64,000 nucleotides of DNA from the NCBI GenBank assembly GCA_001695595.3, contig MBPM02000028.1, positions 186,001-250,000 of the forward strand, written 5' to 3'. The notes beneath the pieces were generated by a model. The model was not told the origin of the DNA, did not search any database, and saw only the letters and a program-made list of their open reading frames with translations. Each line of letters begins with the position of its first letter. The stretch's first letter is position 1. The translations under genes were made by a program, and so were the position numbers. This stretch comes from Plasmopara viticola. Lineage: Eukaryota; Oomycota; Peronosporomycetes; Peronosporales; Peronosporaceae. Below, piece by piece: positions 1 through 10,749 of this stretch.

Positions 1-290
1 GGAAAATCGAGGCTGGTGTATGTTCACCCATCATCGCATGGATAAATAGTATCACGAGAAAACAATACAGCAGCAAATTATACGGGTATTGACAGGAATA
101 GTCGTGATTTGAGGATTAGCGAACGAAAAAGTTGATACGACGACAAACCTATGCCGAATTATAAGACCTAATCATAAACATTGCAAGATCCTTCAAATCT
201 TGATGCCGCTGTTTGAAAATGCCCGAAATTCGTCGACTTCGCAAACGGCTGAAGCTCCACGAGACCATAAAAAGTAGCTTCGACGATCCT
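1..290 (-). repeat. 3' flank of E1: conserved effector 'tail' block
   Basis: Read on the minus strand, this stretch follows effector E1 and matches the 3' flanks of E2 (about 14,540-14,645), E3 (about 26,030-26,280) and E4 (about 63,033-63,330). A short reading frame containing LQPFAKS (LQPCAKS in E2/E3) is recognisable in all four, followed by a K/QNL-M/K-DLA-like stretch that shifts frame between copies. The leftmost 100 bases match the reverse complement of about 26,200-26,260 (shared block around tatcacgagaaaacaat). I infer an ancestral segmental unit that included DNA downstream of the effector. Whether LQPFAKS was ever part of a protein is not clear. Confidence 0.6.
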
Positions 291-321
291 GTCACTCATG
301 TTGCCCACAGTTTGCTTAAAA

Positions 322-1329
322 TTAATTAGCGTGAGACAAACAGTACGCAACATACTCAAGCCATACGTCCAGCGGAGATTCCTTAAGATGCTGTTGCTCT
401 GTTTGCTCGACAAGCATTTGCCAAAAATTTGAATAATCCGTCAAACCACTAACCATCATCTCGATACGAAACGCCAGAGCACGGGTCGAAGGATTAACCA
501 CCAAGAACTGCTGCATTTTGTCAAACACCACCTGACCAAAGGCAACGTCTCGTGCATTATAAAGCAAATCTGCCATGGCCTTCTCATCCAAACCCGCTGT
601 CTCGAAATATTGGAACAAGTTCTCTGCGGTGAAATCGTTTTTGTTCTGTTTCCAACAATATCCGACGAATGACAACCACGGCAAAGCTGAACGGGGCTTG
701 AAGAATTTGTGAAGGCTGCTGCCTAGGCTGCTGTCAGAAAAAGAGCGGTCCATACGCTTAATGGCTGTTAATGGAGTTTCTTTGTTGTTAGACCATTTGC
801 TATAAATTGCCCCGGCCGACTGCGGATCAGTCAACAGCTGTATGTACTGAATGTCGCCAAAGGTCTTGTCGGATGGATCCTCTGAAGCACGAAATCGCTC
901 AATCATAGCAAGCAAGTGGCTGTCCTGTGCTTCAGTCCGCTTAGTAATCGCTTGAAGGTGTGTGACCAGCGTTTTGTCTCCCATCTTGACATCAGTCTGA
1001 AGAAGAGGTTCAGTGAGGCCCGAAGGTTCTATGCCTTGTAATTTGTTGATGATGGGACTTAAAGCATTGACAATCTCCTTAATAAGTCTTGGTTCCTCGT
1101 CACTAATGCCATCGGCGGCCGTGTATTGCTCAGGTACATTGTGGCTCTTCAACGCATTTGCGGTGAGAGCCGCCTGATTGTGAGTAGAGAGGAGCTGGGG
1201 CTTTGAGAGGGGTCTGGGGATGACATCACCCGAAATATTGAATTGGTTAGCTGAAGTGAACGCGAAGCAAAGGCCGATGATGCCAACTATTAGCTTAGTT
1301 GACGGAAGGAGATGGCGCGTAGCTGACAT
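322..1329 (-). CDS. E1: secreted RXLR-like effector with WY modules (335 aa, intact)
   Basis: Likely a host-translocated effector of an oomycete. Seen: an N-terminal signal peptide (residues 1 to about 27, hydrophobic core LIVGIIGLCFAF, likely cleavage after TSA); a degenerate RXLR motif QLLS at 45-48; a dEER-like DEEPR at 77-81; then a helical effector domain. The W-motif tryptophan is at 179 (YSKW, followed by NKETPLTAIKRM) and the Y-motif is WLSFVGY at 218-224. A linker helix with LLYNARD follows, and a second W/Y-like unit lies at about 303-330 (NFWQ, then DVWLEYVAY). Known: QXLR/GXLR-type degenerate motifs with WY folds occur in downy mildews and act inside plant cells, often on immunity. 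The start codon is placed by the signal peptide and by matching position in the paralogs. No intron is needed. E1 is the only member of the window with the full C-terminus. Target unknown. Confidence 0.82.
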   Translation of the reverse strand: MSATRHLLPSTKLIVGIIGLCFAFTSANQFNISGDVIPRPLSKPQLLSTHNQAALTANALKSHNVPEQYTAADGISDEEPRLIKEIVNALSPIINKLQGIEPSGLTEPLLQTDVKMGDKTLVTHLQAITKRTEAQDSHLLAMIERFRASEDPSDKTFGDIQYIQLLTDPQSAGAIYSKWSNNKETPLTAIKRMDRSFSDSSLGSSLHKFFKPRSALPWLSFVGYCWKQNKNDFTAENLFQYFETAGLDEKAMADLLYNARDVAFGQVVFDKMQQFLVVNPSTRALAFRIEMMVSGLTDYSNFWQMLVEQTEQQHLKESPLDVWLEYVAYCLSHAN

Positions 1330-1343
1330 TCTGGGTGCGATGA

Positions 1344-1470
1344 TCTATTTCCTAGCCAATTAATCAGATTCTAATATGTACTATACAATTTTGTGTTATG
1401 GTGGCTGGTGCAAATTTCACAAAAGACAAATTCGACTCTAAATCTATTATCATTATAGACTGGACCAATT
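1344..1470 (-). promoter_or_regulatory. E1 promoter with two inverted CCAAT-type boxes
   Basis: On the minus strand, box A (AATTGGTCCA, plus positions 1461-1470) lies about 130 bases upstream of the E1 ATG. Box B (ATTGGCTAGGAAATAGA, plus positions 1344-1360) ends about 14 bases before it. The same pair sits at matching places before E2, E3 and E4. ATTGG is the reverse of CCAAT. The role is inferred from position and conservation only. Confidence 0.55.
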
Positions 1471-4250
1471 AATTGATTTCCTTAATTGATTTCCTACCGT
1501 ACAATAAAGTACTGCGAAAAGTTAAGACACATCCTGGTAATCTTTTAACTAAAATGTGAACACGATCAACCTCATTCGTTTACCTTAGGATAGTGAAGAC
1601 CCCCGATGATCGAAGCAACATTCCTTTAATTGAAAAAAAATCTCCAAGACCGCTTCACCCAAGAGTGATATAAGGTTGATCTCTCTATTAGGTCATATGA
1701 TCGCTACCTCGGCTTCACTTTCGATTTTACAAACCTCTTTCTTTTCTTTCATAGAGATCGGGCTAAATAATTGCTGAAAGAAGTAGCTTTAGACTTGTCT
1801 TATTTCCGACCATACCAATACCGCCCGGAGGAAGGGCATACTGTCGAGCGCTATCGTCATGTCTGCTTTTTAAATTCTTTGTCCGAAATAAACGCCTTAC
1901 GCTGCTGGTGACGCGTTATGCGCTGGTGTCTTATTCTTGACAAAAAAAACAATTTCAAAAAGACTCTCCGTGTCATATATGCACATCCTCGTACACAAGA
2001 GCACCAAAAGTTACATTGACATCCAGCTAAGAGCTTGGTTGACTAGAGCCCACCCCGCGAAGTATATGCTGTTCTCAAATACTTTGACCGTGACTGACTA
2101 TATCAAACAGCAAGAGTTGAACACGGTAAGCTCCTCAATGGGCTTCATATCACTTCATGTGCAATGACAGGTCCTCCCTAAATGCGTAGGCCTACAGCCA
2201 ATCATACTTTTACTTGGAGTAAGTGAGTTCAAGTCAAGAGTTGGATGCAGTAGGTTACGTGTGGATCGTGGTGGTTTGCCTTACAGCCCGCTATTTTGTA
2301 GGATGTGTATCAAGTGCTATTCGTGCAAAGTGTGCATCGAAAAGGCCTCACTCGTGATGCCTCAGGTTGAAGTCAACCAAGCCGCTAACGGCGTGCAGCA
2401 AGGGCTGTACTATGCGAAAACTGCTCAGTAGTTTACGTGAGGCTTCACAATTGGTGCCAGGTTCTCGTCTATACCTCGTTGGCTCAAAATCTACTTTTTT
2501 ATTCGTGAAAGAGGTTTCGCAAGAGCCGATCAGTGATATTCTGTCACACAACGTTCCGACTCAATTGATAAAATTATCGGTGTTCATTTGACAACCAACA
2601 CGCTGACTGGCTCGGCTCAGGACCGCGCCGATAGCGCTTCCTTCCTCGAAATAAGAATCATGATATACCAGAGTGGCATCCAAGGTAATTATCCTTTTAT
2701 CGAATCAGAGTTCTTGGCGCTACAGCTACGTTTAACTCAGAATGATATTATATCTCGCATCCAAGTCCAAGCCCACACAGTGTTCGACAACCACAAGTTC
2801 GAGAAACCTTGACACAAAGCTCTACCGAAATCCAAGGTGTAGCATTACTCGCTTCTATAGTCAACAGAAGATTTCTAGTGCCACGTAAACAAGCTTGTAG
2901 ACTCCCACCGTACATCTTACTTTCCATGATTGAACGTCATTGCATGACGCCCTTGCGTCGATAAAAACGGCTCATGTTTATCAAAAGCATATACGACTAC
3001 CTCGACCAGCAAGCCAGGCTAACGAGCCTGATACTTGGTGGAAAGCACGAGGTCCTTCGGAGCTAAGGCCCGATATCCTACATTCCCCCCATAGATTGAC
3101 AAACATTTCTCCTCCACATGCTTTTGGGGTATTGATGGAGCCTCGCATATTTCCAGACGGCTGGTCGGCCATATAATTTGAGTTCTCTCAACCTTCGAAA
3201 TTGTGCAAGGGACACCTCTTCCCCAAATGATGGGAATATATTCTGAACGGATACCCGCATACTGACCAGTAGCTCATTGGCTTGCCTTTTTTGCGTCGCC
3301 ACCATGAGAAGCAAACCGTCCAACGGGCTTTAATTTTCCTTATCTGGGAAATACACCCGTTCTATAAAAATACGTATTTATACGCAAATCAGTGTGGATA
3401 CCAATAGGATGCCTGATGGATTCTTCAGTTGAAAGGGAAGCAAGCTTCAACACAAAGCTCGGCTTTATGTAACGACTTTTTAAACTCATTGGGAGATAAA
3501 TCAAGTGGTACGCTGAAAGTTCTTGATCCATCGATATCGAATTTGTTCGCTCCAATATTAAGCCGGCTCAACGGCACGTTCGGCCATAAATTTTATCAAA
3601 ATTTTGATCATTAATGCTATCGCTTTTCATGTGAATCGCTACAAACACAGTGTAATATTAATGATCCAATGCAGGCCTAATCGTCTCAGGCCTGATCGCG
3701 TTGTCCTTACACTTGCTCGATTCGAAAAGTGCTTGGCGTTGACAGTTTTCGCGCGTTGCGTCACTCTTGCGTTGCCTAGGGTTCCGCTGATATCCTTGTT
3801 CTATGCCTCAATAGACCCGCCTTTGATTATAGAGGTGCACGTAAAGAGGTTGATTCGGTTCCAAAATATATTCTGCTTAGCACTAATACATCAAGAGCGA
3901 CACCAAGTCGACACCCGTGAATGGAAAGATTACTGAGACGTATCAAACGCTCTATTTCGTGCAAATCCAATAGTCTGGCTCGTTAAAGCAAGTTTCCTTA
4001 TTCTGAGCCGTCAGAACGGCTAGCCAAAAGTGACACATTTAACATGCTTACAATTCATTAGGTACGGGTACTTGCCCGATAGAAAAAAGTTGGACGTGCT
4101 GGAACACAATACGAAAAAAGGTACAACGTATAGCACATCAAGAGGTATTACCAACCTATCACGCGCGAAATTGGCATTCTATTGACCGCAGTCAGCACTA
4201 GGAGTGGTACGCTCTGCAATTAGTCGGTGTCGTCCCAACGGCTTGAGCAT
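1437..4250 (-). repeat. E1 upstream arm; inverted relative of 31.9-35.34 kb
   Basis: There is no supportable gene in this stretch. It is collinear, as reverse complement, with about 31,900-35,340. Anchors: 1,575-1,600 (cctcattcgtttaccttagg) with 35,170-35,190; the stretch at 2,340-2,365 with 34,195-34,225; 2,620-2,640 (ggaccgcgccgatagcgctt) with 33,500-33,525; 2,930-2,950 with 33,205-33,225; 3,170-3,250 with 32,890-33,000; 3,440-3,560 with 32,600-32,780; 3,690-3,780 with 32,400-32,500; 3,835-4,025 with 32,150-32,350. A third, shorter relative lies at 42,850-43,900. Short ORFs here are not conserved between copies and look like chance. Confidence 0.65.
2985..3250 (+). repeat. Block U, copy 1 (landmark repeat)
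   Basis: A landmark shared by many units: AGCAAGCCAGGC followed by GAGC-TAAG and, about 200 bases later, GTGCAAGGGACACCTC. Forward relatives: 12,445-12,700, 23,960-24,200, 29,565-29,780 and 39,265-39,460. Inverted relatives: 32,820-33,010 and 42,860-43,030. No credible protein is encoded. It is useful for tracing rearrangements. Confidence 0.6.
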
Positions 4251-4389
4251 GCGCTTGTATTGTTTATTCGTTTAGTGGCGCAATTTTTAAGGACTTACTT
4301 AGCGCTTGCTCAGACATAAAAGATGGTAGTCTTGCGGAGCACGAGAAGAACGACGCATATAAAATTGTCCGTGTTGTTAAGCATGTGCA

Positions 4390-4970
4390 TGGATAAGATC
4401 TACGCTAACGCAATTTAGTGCATCATCGGACTAAAAAAAGAGATATTTTATTGACAAACATAGCATTCGATCAGATGGCGCTCAAATCTTATACCATTGT
4501 GGATCGGCAGATTTTATTATCTCACAAAAATGAACTAAAGTGACTTGACCTTTGTACTGATATGCACAAGTAAAGGCTAATTTGCGCAGAAGTGACTGGA
4601 ACGGTGTCAGATTTTCTCAATGAGATCACAAAACAATGTAAGAAATTCAACATTTAATAGGTTGACAAGGTCTACAACGGCCTGCCACAGGAGCTGGTCT
4701 TGTTCTTGGCAAATCTAAAACCCGTATGTTTTTCGTCTAGAAAGCGTCCAAATTTGCCAACAGTACTACACTTGTGCAATTAGACGCGGAGGGAAAAGAT
4801 CATGTAATGGCGCCCAAATCTCGTCACTGTCCCTGTATGATCATACTGCTTACGATAAAGTATAATCGCGTCAAATGCAAGCTATGTCTATTTATGCCGT
4901 GGATGCGTCACTACCCCTTCTAACACTATCGTTACACTTCTTGTAGAAAATAGCCAAGTTGTCCTCCTCT
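4390..4970 (+). repeat. Direct relative of 44,105-44,650
   Basis: Shared anchors in the same order: TGCATCATCGGACTA (4,419 and 44,130), ATTTGCGCAGAAGTGACT (4,580 and 44,279), ATTTTCTCAAT (4,611 and 44,311), TAGACGC-GAGGGA (4,782 and 44,462), and ATGCGTCACTAC followed by AAAATAGCCAAG. No open frame spans the block in either copy. It is old duplicated non-coding or fully decayed DNA. Confidence 0.6.
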
Positions 4971-6540
4971 CAAAATTTCTATAGGTTCCAAGCATATTAT
5001 GAGACCTTAAAGACTTTTGTATGGTCGTCTTCGCGCACTACCTTGCTGATGAGGCGTGTACGGGTAATGATAGGACGGCTGATAGTGTCTAGAACAATAA
5101 CAAAAGGCTGAGCATCTGAGTACCCACCAGGATGTGCGGTACCGCAGCCTGACCTCCAAGGCCAGTTTCCAAAACAAGATCAATTTTAATCTTTCGGTAC
5201 TAATGCGCTAGTGCAACTTCATAGTATTACGCCGAGGCGGAGACATCAACAAAATAAAGTTTTTTTGTTCCTATCGATTAGATCGGCAAATTGTATATAA
5301 CAATCAATTTCTGTGTCCAAGGTAGGTGATTTTTGTTGAAACAACCCAAATTAATGTCCGACCCAGAGCAGATTGGCTACTTCCACCGTGGTAATAATAG
5401 TGTCCGCACTTTGCGAACAAGGTGTACTTGTCTTTCGGCTTCCCACTACACTGAGTCGTCTCCTAGAGTGGGATTTGATGAGGTACTTCAACGCACACAT
5501 GGCCACCAAAGGTAGCACTAAAACACTAGCTTCTTCAAGGTTGTTTTCATTCATTGATGACTTACAAGTAGTAATGCCTATTCGGAAGAGGTGCAATCAC
5601 CTAGTGGTAGAATGGCTAGACTTATAAAGGCTGGATCTTAAGGTCCCTGACTCGATTCCATGTCGCAGCACCTCGCACTACGAAGCATGTTGATCTCGTC
5701 TGTTTTCATTTTTAGAGTAGAGGATGACCCATAGCGATAGGCACGCGTTCTTTGCCGCAGCGAAGTTGAAGTATTTCTTTATATTCTACTTTTTTTGCTC
5801 CACCGTCCGGCGAGCGACCTTTTCAATGCTCGTTGCTCACGGCAAAAACGCAGCCGTAAGCACAGAGACCGCTTTTGGTGCAAAGAATCGCTTTTTTGCC
5901 GAGGCAACCTATTAAAGCTGGCTTGTTTACTGTGAAACTACTCAGCTAAACTGAGATACTTCCTCTGCCTGTTCTTTGTCATTACGACTGATCTTGCCTC
6001 TCGTTAGAAGGTCAACGAAGCTTTCGCGAAACCCGCGGCACTATAAACCCCAGAATGCCGACTAACAGAAAAGGTGCTTTAATAATCGTAGAGTTGGTGA
6101 AGGTTTATCTTGTGTAACCATTGGGGAGCTGCATCCACTTCTCAGGTAGGTTTTGACTTAGTAGTGCCTGTTGGATGTGTCCTTTCGAGGATTAGCATAG
6201 TGGGCCGCGCTAGAAGGAGAGTACCAGGTGGCACGCCAGATTCGTAATCGATCGTATTGGCTGTTTTAAGTCGAAATTAGCTTTGTGACTTGCGTAGGAA
6301 CCTTTACTTCAATACGTAACCTTTTCGTGTGACAAGTCAAACTGATCGAAGGCAAGCACAAATTCCGGTCTTACTCGCTCCTCTCGCTGGGTACATAGCG
6401 TACGGTGTGACAGAAACGTATAGCACCTAGCACAAAGGGGATCTACAAAAAATCCAAACCTAGAAAGCAACTTTTGACAGCTCCCTCCATCTAAAGGCCG
6501 AAGTGTGCACTACAATACCTATACTTGCCCCACCTGATAT
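4971..6540. other. Unassigned gene-free stretch
   Basis: I see no conserved gene. At 5,588-5,674 there is a tRNA-like stretch (TAGTGGTAGAATGG then GACTCGATTCC between matching 7-base ends), but the arms do not fold as a tRNA. A 63-codon open frame at 5,724-5,915 is hydrophobic at its start and unrecognised. None of this stretch matches the recurrent blocks by eye. Confidence 0.4.
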
Positions 6541-6939
6541 ATGTTACAAGCGAACAAATGCACCAATTCTACTGTTAAAAGGGTTCTTTTCAATTCAAAC
6601 TTGAATAAATCGCTACTCGCAACAGTAGCGACCCCGTTAGAGTTGCCCGTCGTGCACCCCGAGCCACCGTTCCTGCAAGAATCCGTTCCAAAAGTAAGAT
6701 TCTGTGAAGGTACCTCACGCAATCATTCATCCGTGACCAAGTCAATTTCCGAGAAGCTTGCTTTAACACCCGACAACTACTCACACTTAAGACTGCCGGT
6801 AAAAAGGTGTTCCTCTGCTTTCGGCGACGGGCTAAAAGATGCTCTGCTGCTACGAGTTGCTCGTGCAAACAAGGCTCTGGTAAAATCTTTAACTTCACTG
6901 GGTTTGAAAACGCGTGCACATCGTTTTCTTTTGATATAG
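6541..6939 (+). CDS. Hypothetical ORF, 132 aa
   Basis: An ATG-initiated 132-codon frame with a stop (TGA) just upstream at 6,535-6,537, so the start is bounded. The product is basic, Ser/Leu-rich, without signal peptide, membrane segment or motif I recognise. It stands in a stretch that does not match the recurrent blocks. A minus-strand frame overlaps it extensively, so coding status is open. It may be a chance ORF or a relic of a transposon or host gene. I assign no function. Confidence 0.22.
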   Translation: MLQANKCTNSTVKRVLFNSNLNKSLLATVATPLELPVVHPEPPFLQESVPKVRFCEGTSRNHSSVTKSISEKLALTPDNYSHLRLPVKRCSSAFGDGLKDALLLRVARANKALVKSLTSLGLKTRAHRFLLI

Positions 6940-7239
6940 AATTGACACTGAACTGTGTCTTTGGGAGACGATGAGGAGAAGAAACGCCATGAGAACTCCA
7001 TCAGACACTCGCCTGAATATATGCCCTTTGAGGCACGATGGAGCCTGCAAGAAGCGACAATGCTGTCGTGATGACTACATTCGACATATTGTTTTTCCAA
7101 AACGGATTTGGCTTGATACCAGCCTCACCAATAATAGAAAAATCTCCACCCGTCGTGTGACAAGGCGTGTCGTAGCTATCGCATATAGGAAGTGCAAATC
7201 TAGTTTCTCCATGCTACATACTTTGAGATAAAACGAGTT

Positions 7240-7660
7240 GTTGGGCGCTATCTAATTGACTTGAGAATCCTGTGTAAGTAATGAACCCAATCCTTATACT
7301 CGAAAGTTTAGCGAGGCATATACAAGATACGTGCAGTTATTATTTAGCATCGTAGTCTCTACAAACTAGTCGTCATTAGACCATGTGCTACTGTACTTAG
7401 CTATTAAAAATCGGTAACATTTTTTCTATAAAAAATGTGGCTTGAATAGTATCATACAATTTGAAGACTCCGTCAGCTAGAGCGATACATACGGGGTCCG
7501 TATAGTTCCGTATTTTTTCTTCCTCTATCGATAATTTGTTTCCATTCAGTCCATACAATAGAAAATATTATTAGAAACTTTTGGCAAGTAGACATCACCA
7601 TTATAACTTGCGTTACTGAAAGGAATCCAGAACAATTAACTGACCGAGTCTCAGGCTTAT
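7240..7660. other. AT-rich gene-free stretch
   Basis: No ORF or conserved block recognised. The stretch is locally A+T-rich, with a small inverted repeat around 7,418-7,440 (acattttttctataaaaaatgt) that could form a weak hairpin. Confidence 0.35.
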
Positions 7661-7828
7661 TCTAGCATAAAGACCCTATATCACCGAAGTGCCAGACCGA
7701 ATTCGCCAAGTCCATTTCCAAGGCCTGACTTATCCATTGGGATCTGATATTTTGGCTTTTTCTGGTGATGCTCGAAGCTGATAACCGTTTAAGGATCGCA
7801 GAATACCTATTACCAGAGACTGTAGTCT

Positions 7829-8095
7829 CTACTTGCTTTTTGCAACAGCTTTGAAAAGCGCACTGTCGATCAGAGACTTCGATACAATTTCTCTTAGCGG
7901 ATGACTCATCGTCGAGTAACAGCTGGCTGTAGTCATGCAATTTATGGCCCGCAGCATCATGCTCTTGTGAGCACTGTTTTCATAGCAATCATTAAAAAGC
8001 CCATCCCGTGCCCCTGGTGTCATTACTTTAGCAGTAAATACTTCAGTCTTGTGGTACGTTCTGATGACCATAATCTGACGCATATCCGATGTCAA
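7829..8095 (-). pseudogene. Decayed coding relic, 'ENxAHxxM' family, copy 1
   Basis: Minus-strand 88-codon frame containing DGLFNDCYENSAHKSM then ML-AINCMTT. A plus-strand frame at 41,332-41,577 carries the related string SFGDCFENNAHRCMVLW then TIDCRTT. A further decayed relative is seen at about 36,180-36,310 (MLWTIGFR, then VSKALI). Conservation at the residue level with frame breaks between copies suggests a former protein-coding gene, now dead. I do not recognise the family. It may belong to a transposon carried in the repeat unit. Confidence 0.35.
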
Positions 8096-8104
8096 GTCGA
8101 TGTC

Positions 8105-8585
8105 GCCCGAAGCGAGGCCTCAAACTCGTAATAGCACCTAAAGTGAATTATATCCTTTACTTCACATACTGGGTATGACCTCGGCGACGGCGAAGCGCGA
8201 AACTGTACTTCACATCGAAGCAGCTCTCGCCCTCCAAATAGAAAAAAGAAGGGGGGGGAGATGGCCCAAAATCATGCATAAAGCTTAGTGCTCTTAGCTA
8301 CGATTTCGCTCGAGACTGACGTCTGGTAGATGCGACCCTAATTGGCAACCCTAAACGCCGATGACCGCAACATTCGTTAGTATGTACCGCATATCTGATA
8401 TAGACGTTTTCTGAGCCCCGAACTCTCAGTCGCATCTTTCCACCAGGAGGTCACACAATTTGCACCCCTTGAGACAGAGGTTATGGCACACCGCTCCCAA
8501 CATTCGGCCCAAATGACGGGTCTGCCTCCAGTGACTATGCTTGGCAATAATCCGTCCTGCATCCATCTTACACATCAAGTCAATC
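8105..8585 (+). repeat. Diverged tandem repeat, unit 1
   Basis: First of two adjacent diverged copies (offset 479-496 bases). Shared anchors: CATACTGGGTATGACCTCGGCGACGG (8,164-8,189, written here in part), GTCGCATCTTTCCACCAGG (8,430-8,448) and CACCCCTTGAGACAGAGG (8,463-8,480). It contains a run of eight G. No intact ORF. Confidence 0.6.
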
Positions 8586-9060
8586 TCGCCAAAGTTTAGC
8601 CCCGAACTCATTGCTCTTGGAGTGAGTTGCAACTTTTCCTTCACCTACTGGGTTTGACCTTGGCGACGGCAGAGCGTAAAAATGTGCTCTACGACGAAGC
8701 AGCTTTCCTTCTCCAAACAAAGAAGAAAAGAAAGCGAGGATGGCCGAGCATCTTGCGGAAGACGAAGTACTCTTAGCTAGAAAATTCACTCAAACTGAGT
8801 CCTAGTGGATGCGACCCCAACTGGCGAATCTAAGTGCCGATAACCTCAACTATCGTCGCCAGAACATCAACTGCAAATCATCTGTGAACGTATCTAAGCT
8901 TCGAACACGTAGTCGCATCTTTCCACCAGGTGTCGCTCGACTTGCACCTCTTGAGATGCACCCCTTGAGACAGAGGGTGTGGCACACCGTGCCCAAAATT
9001 TGGCTCAATTGACGGGCTGACCTTTCACGACTTTGCTTGCCAAGAATACGGGGCTAATTT
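8586..9060 (+). repeat. Diverged tandem repeat, unit 2
   Basis: Second copy of the preceding unit; anchors at 8,647-8,672, 8,910-8,930 and 8,959-8,976. This copy has an internal repetition of the CACC(T/C)CTTGAGA string at 8,945-8,970. It includes a 67-codon frame at 8,809-9,012 that is broken in unit 1. A third, weaker relative occurs at about 36,690-36,870 (GAGAAGAAAAGAAGGACAATGGC region). Confidence 0.55.
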
Positions 9061-9343
9061 ATCCGCATTCATTGTTTTAGATGACAATAAAGCTTATGCA
9101 ATATGATGTGTTCTTATATTCTAAGAATGCTAGCTGTATACGCTAGACCCCCGTTTAGCTTTACCCTTAAATAGTCCAAAGCAGCACTGGCGCATTTAAG
9201 TGTTTAGATGGATTTGTAGGTAAACTTTTAAGCTTTAAGTACAACCTGGTCTTGTAATTTATTCCTTTTCAACCAAAAATCGATTTTAAATTATATGCTT
9301 AGCCATTGTATTGCACACGTATCTGAAAGCAAGTAAGCCGTTT

Positions 9344-9547
9344 CTACACACAGGCTTTGTCGTGCTTACGCATCATGGAGGGGCTTACATTAGAAGACAC
9401 TGTGCTATCCCTCCTTAGCAAGCCTAAAAGTACAATAAGACAGCACATAATCAAAGATGATGCTTCCTTTAAACAACGCACGTAGTCTGTTAAGGAATAA
9501 ACGACATTGTTTAGTGCTAACATTACGAGTGGGAGCATGCGCTTCAA
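9344..9547 (-). pseudogene. Decayed minus-strand relic, 'PSMMRRHDK' family, copy 1
   Basis: A 67-codon frame ending in SPSMMRKHDKACV. It aligns with the 16,355-16,678 frame, which has GPSMMRRHDKYYV at the same place preceded by a similar hydrophobic and Arg-rich stretch. A second decayed frame of the same strand follows at 9,938-10,135 (VTHHVLWF, then FAVFLVER). Its counterpart at about 17,100-17,310 keeps VTYHVKWLF but has stops. These look like pieces of one dead gene in a repeated unit. Family not recognised. Confidence 0.35.
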
Positions 9548-9937
9548 CGCTCGCGTTTACAATACATTACGCGTCCTCGACGTAGTAATCACTTGTTTCA
9601 TCGCTTTTAAAACGGTTCGCTTGAATCATCAGAACACTTTCCTAAATGGACTTCGTAGAGCTGGAGTCTCGGTATAAGCAAATTGAGTTCGGGATCCCAT
9701 CTTAGCTTAAAAAGCATTAGACGGACAGAATTGCTATTTTGACAACCTCGATTGAATATAGTTTAGCTGCCCAGTCGTTCGACAATCGCGTATAAAGTGC
9801 AAACAGAACCCATGCCGGCAGCGCAATGACATTGGCAAGCAAATTAGTGATGCAGCCGCTATAAAGAGTTCATCCGCCGATACACTTCCTACGTGTGAAT
9901 TCGTGTATCAAAGTACTAATACGACTTGGTTCGCCGC

Positions 9938-10135
9938 TTACCAAACTTCACGTCTTCTCTCAACCAAGAAGACAGCGAAGCGGTGTATCGTAAGCCGCAT
10001 AGGCATACAACATCTTGAATTATTCATCATATGAAACCACAACACGTGATGAGTCACCTTGATCAGTGCTATAATGGAAATGATCGGCTTCTTTGAATGC
10101 TGATGGAGCTTGTGCTTTGCGCATAGCCGTGCCAA
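9938..10135 (-). pseudogene. Decayed minus-strand relic upstream of the PSMMRRHDK fragment
   Basis: A 65-codon frame with VTHHVLWFHMMNNSRC and FAVFLVERRREVW. The homologous DNA at 17,100-17,310 is interrupted by stops but keeps the same order of conserved codons. I infer a common former exon. No domain is recognised, and a chance frame within conserved DNA cannot be excluded. Confidence 0.28.
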
Positions 10136-10749
10136 TCATTCTTGCCGAGGTTCTTTATCTCACCGCTGCCCAGAGTCTATAGCAGAAATATGCTCATATT
10201 AAATTTGACACAAATGATTAAACTGCTGTGACATGTACGCTTCATATTTCGGGTAGCGCAAGTTGATGCATCATCCGAAGCATTTTTTCATACAGCTTAA
10301 GCTTTGAGGCTATATCTCGCAAAAAAAGATCCACTTGGCCGCTTTATACGGTAGATAGGGCGACATTACTACATCACAGTGACTCATAGCCTGCATTGCT
10401 AAGAGCCTAGGCGATAAACCCTGCATTTGACGAAGCCATGCTTCATCGCGAATTGTTATTTATTACGGACAGGAAAGTGTCAATATTTGGACGTGATATT
10501 TGTTCTTGTACCTTGGCGTCTGTAACCAGCATCGTAGTACCGACGGTAAAATGAGATGCGTCACAGAACGGATCCAAGATGGCTTGGATCAAGATTTTCT
10601 CAATTTTGTCAAACTTCTTTTATGTCCAGTTTTCCAAGCTTTTTCGCATCCTTATCAAGAATATAAAATAGCGGACTAACCACTTCTGTGTGATTCGCAC
10701 TATAACTGTGCAAGTCAGTACTAAGCCCAGGTCACTTTAAAGTATTTCT

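Noticed and set aside
5588..5674. Possible tRNA gene (87 bases with complementary 7-base ends GAGGTGC/GCACCTC, an A-box-like TAGTGGTAGAATGG and a B-box-like GACTCGATTCC)
   Set aside because: The T-arm stem does not pair at the correct distance from the acceptor end and no proper anticodon stem and loop can be drawn. At best it is a tRNA-derived fossil.
6590..7100. Overlapping minus-strand frames of 107-109 codons opposite 6,541-6,939
   Set aside because: No motif, and they overlap each other and the plus-strand frame. Likely shadows.
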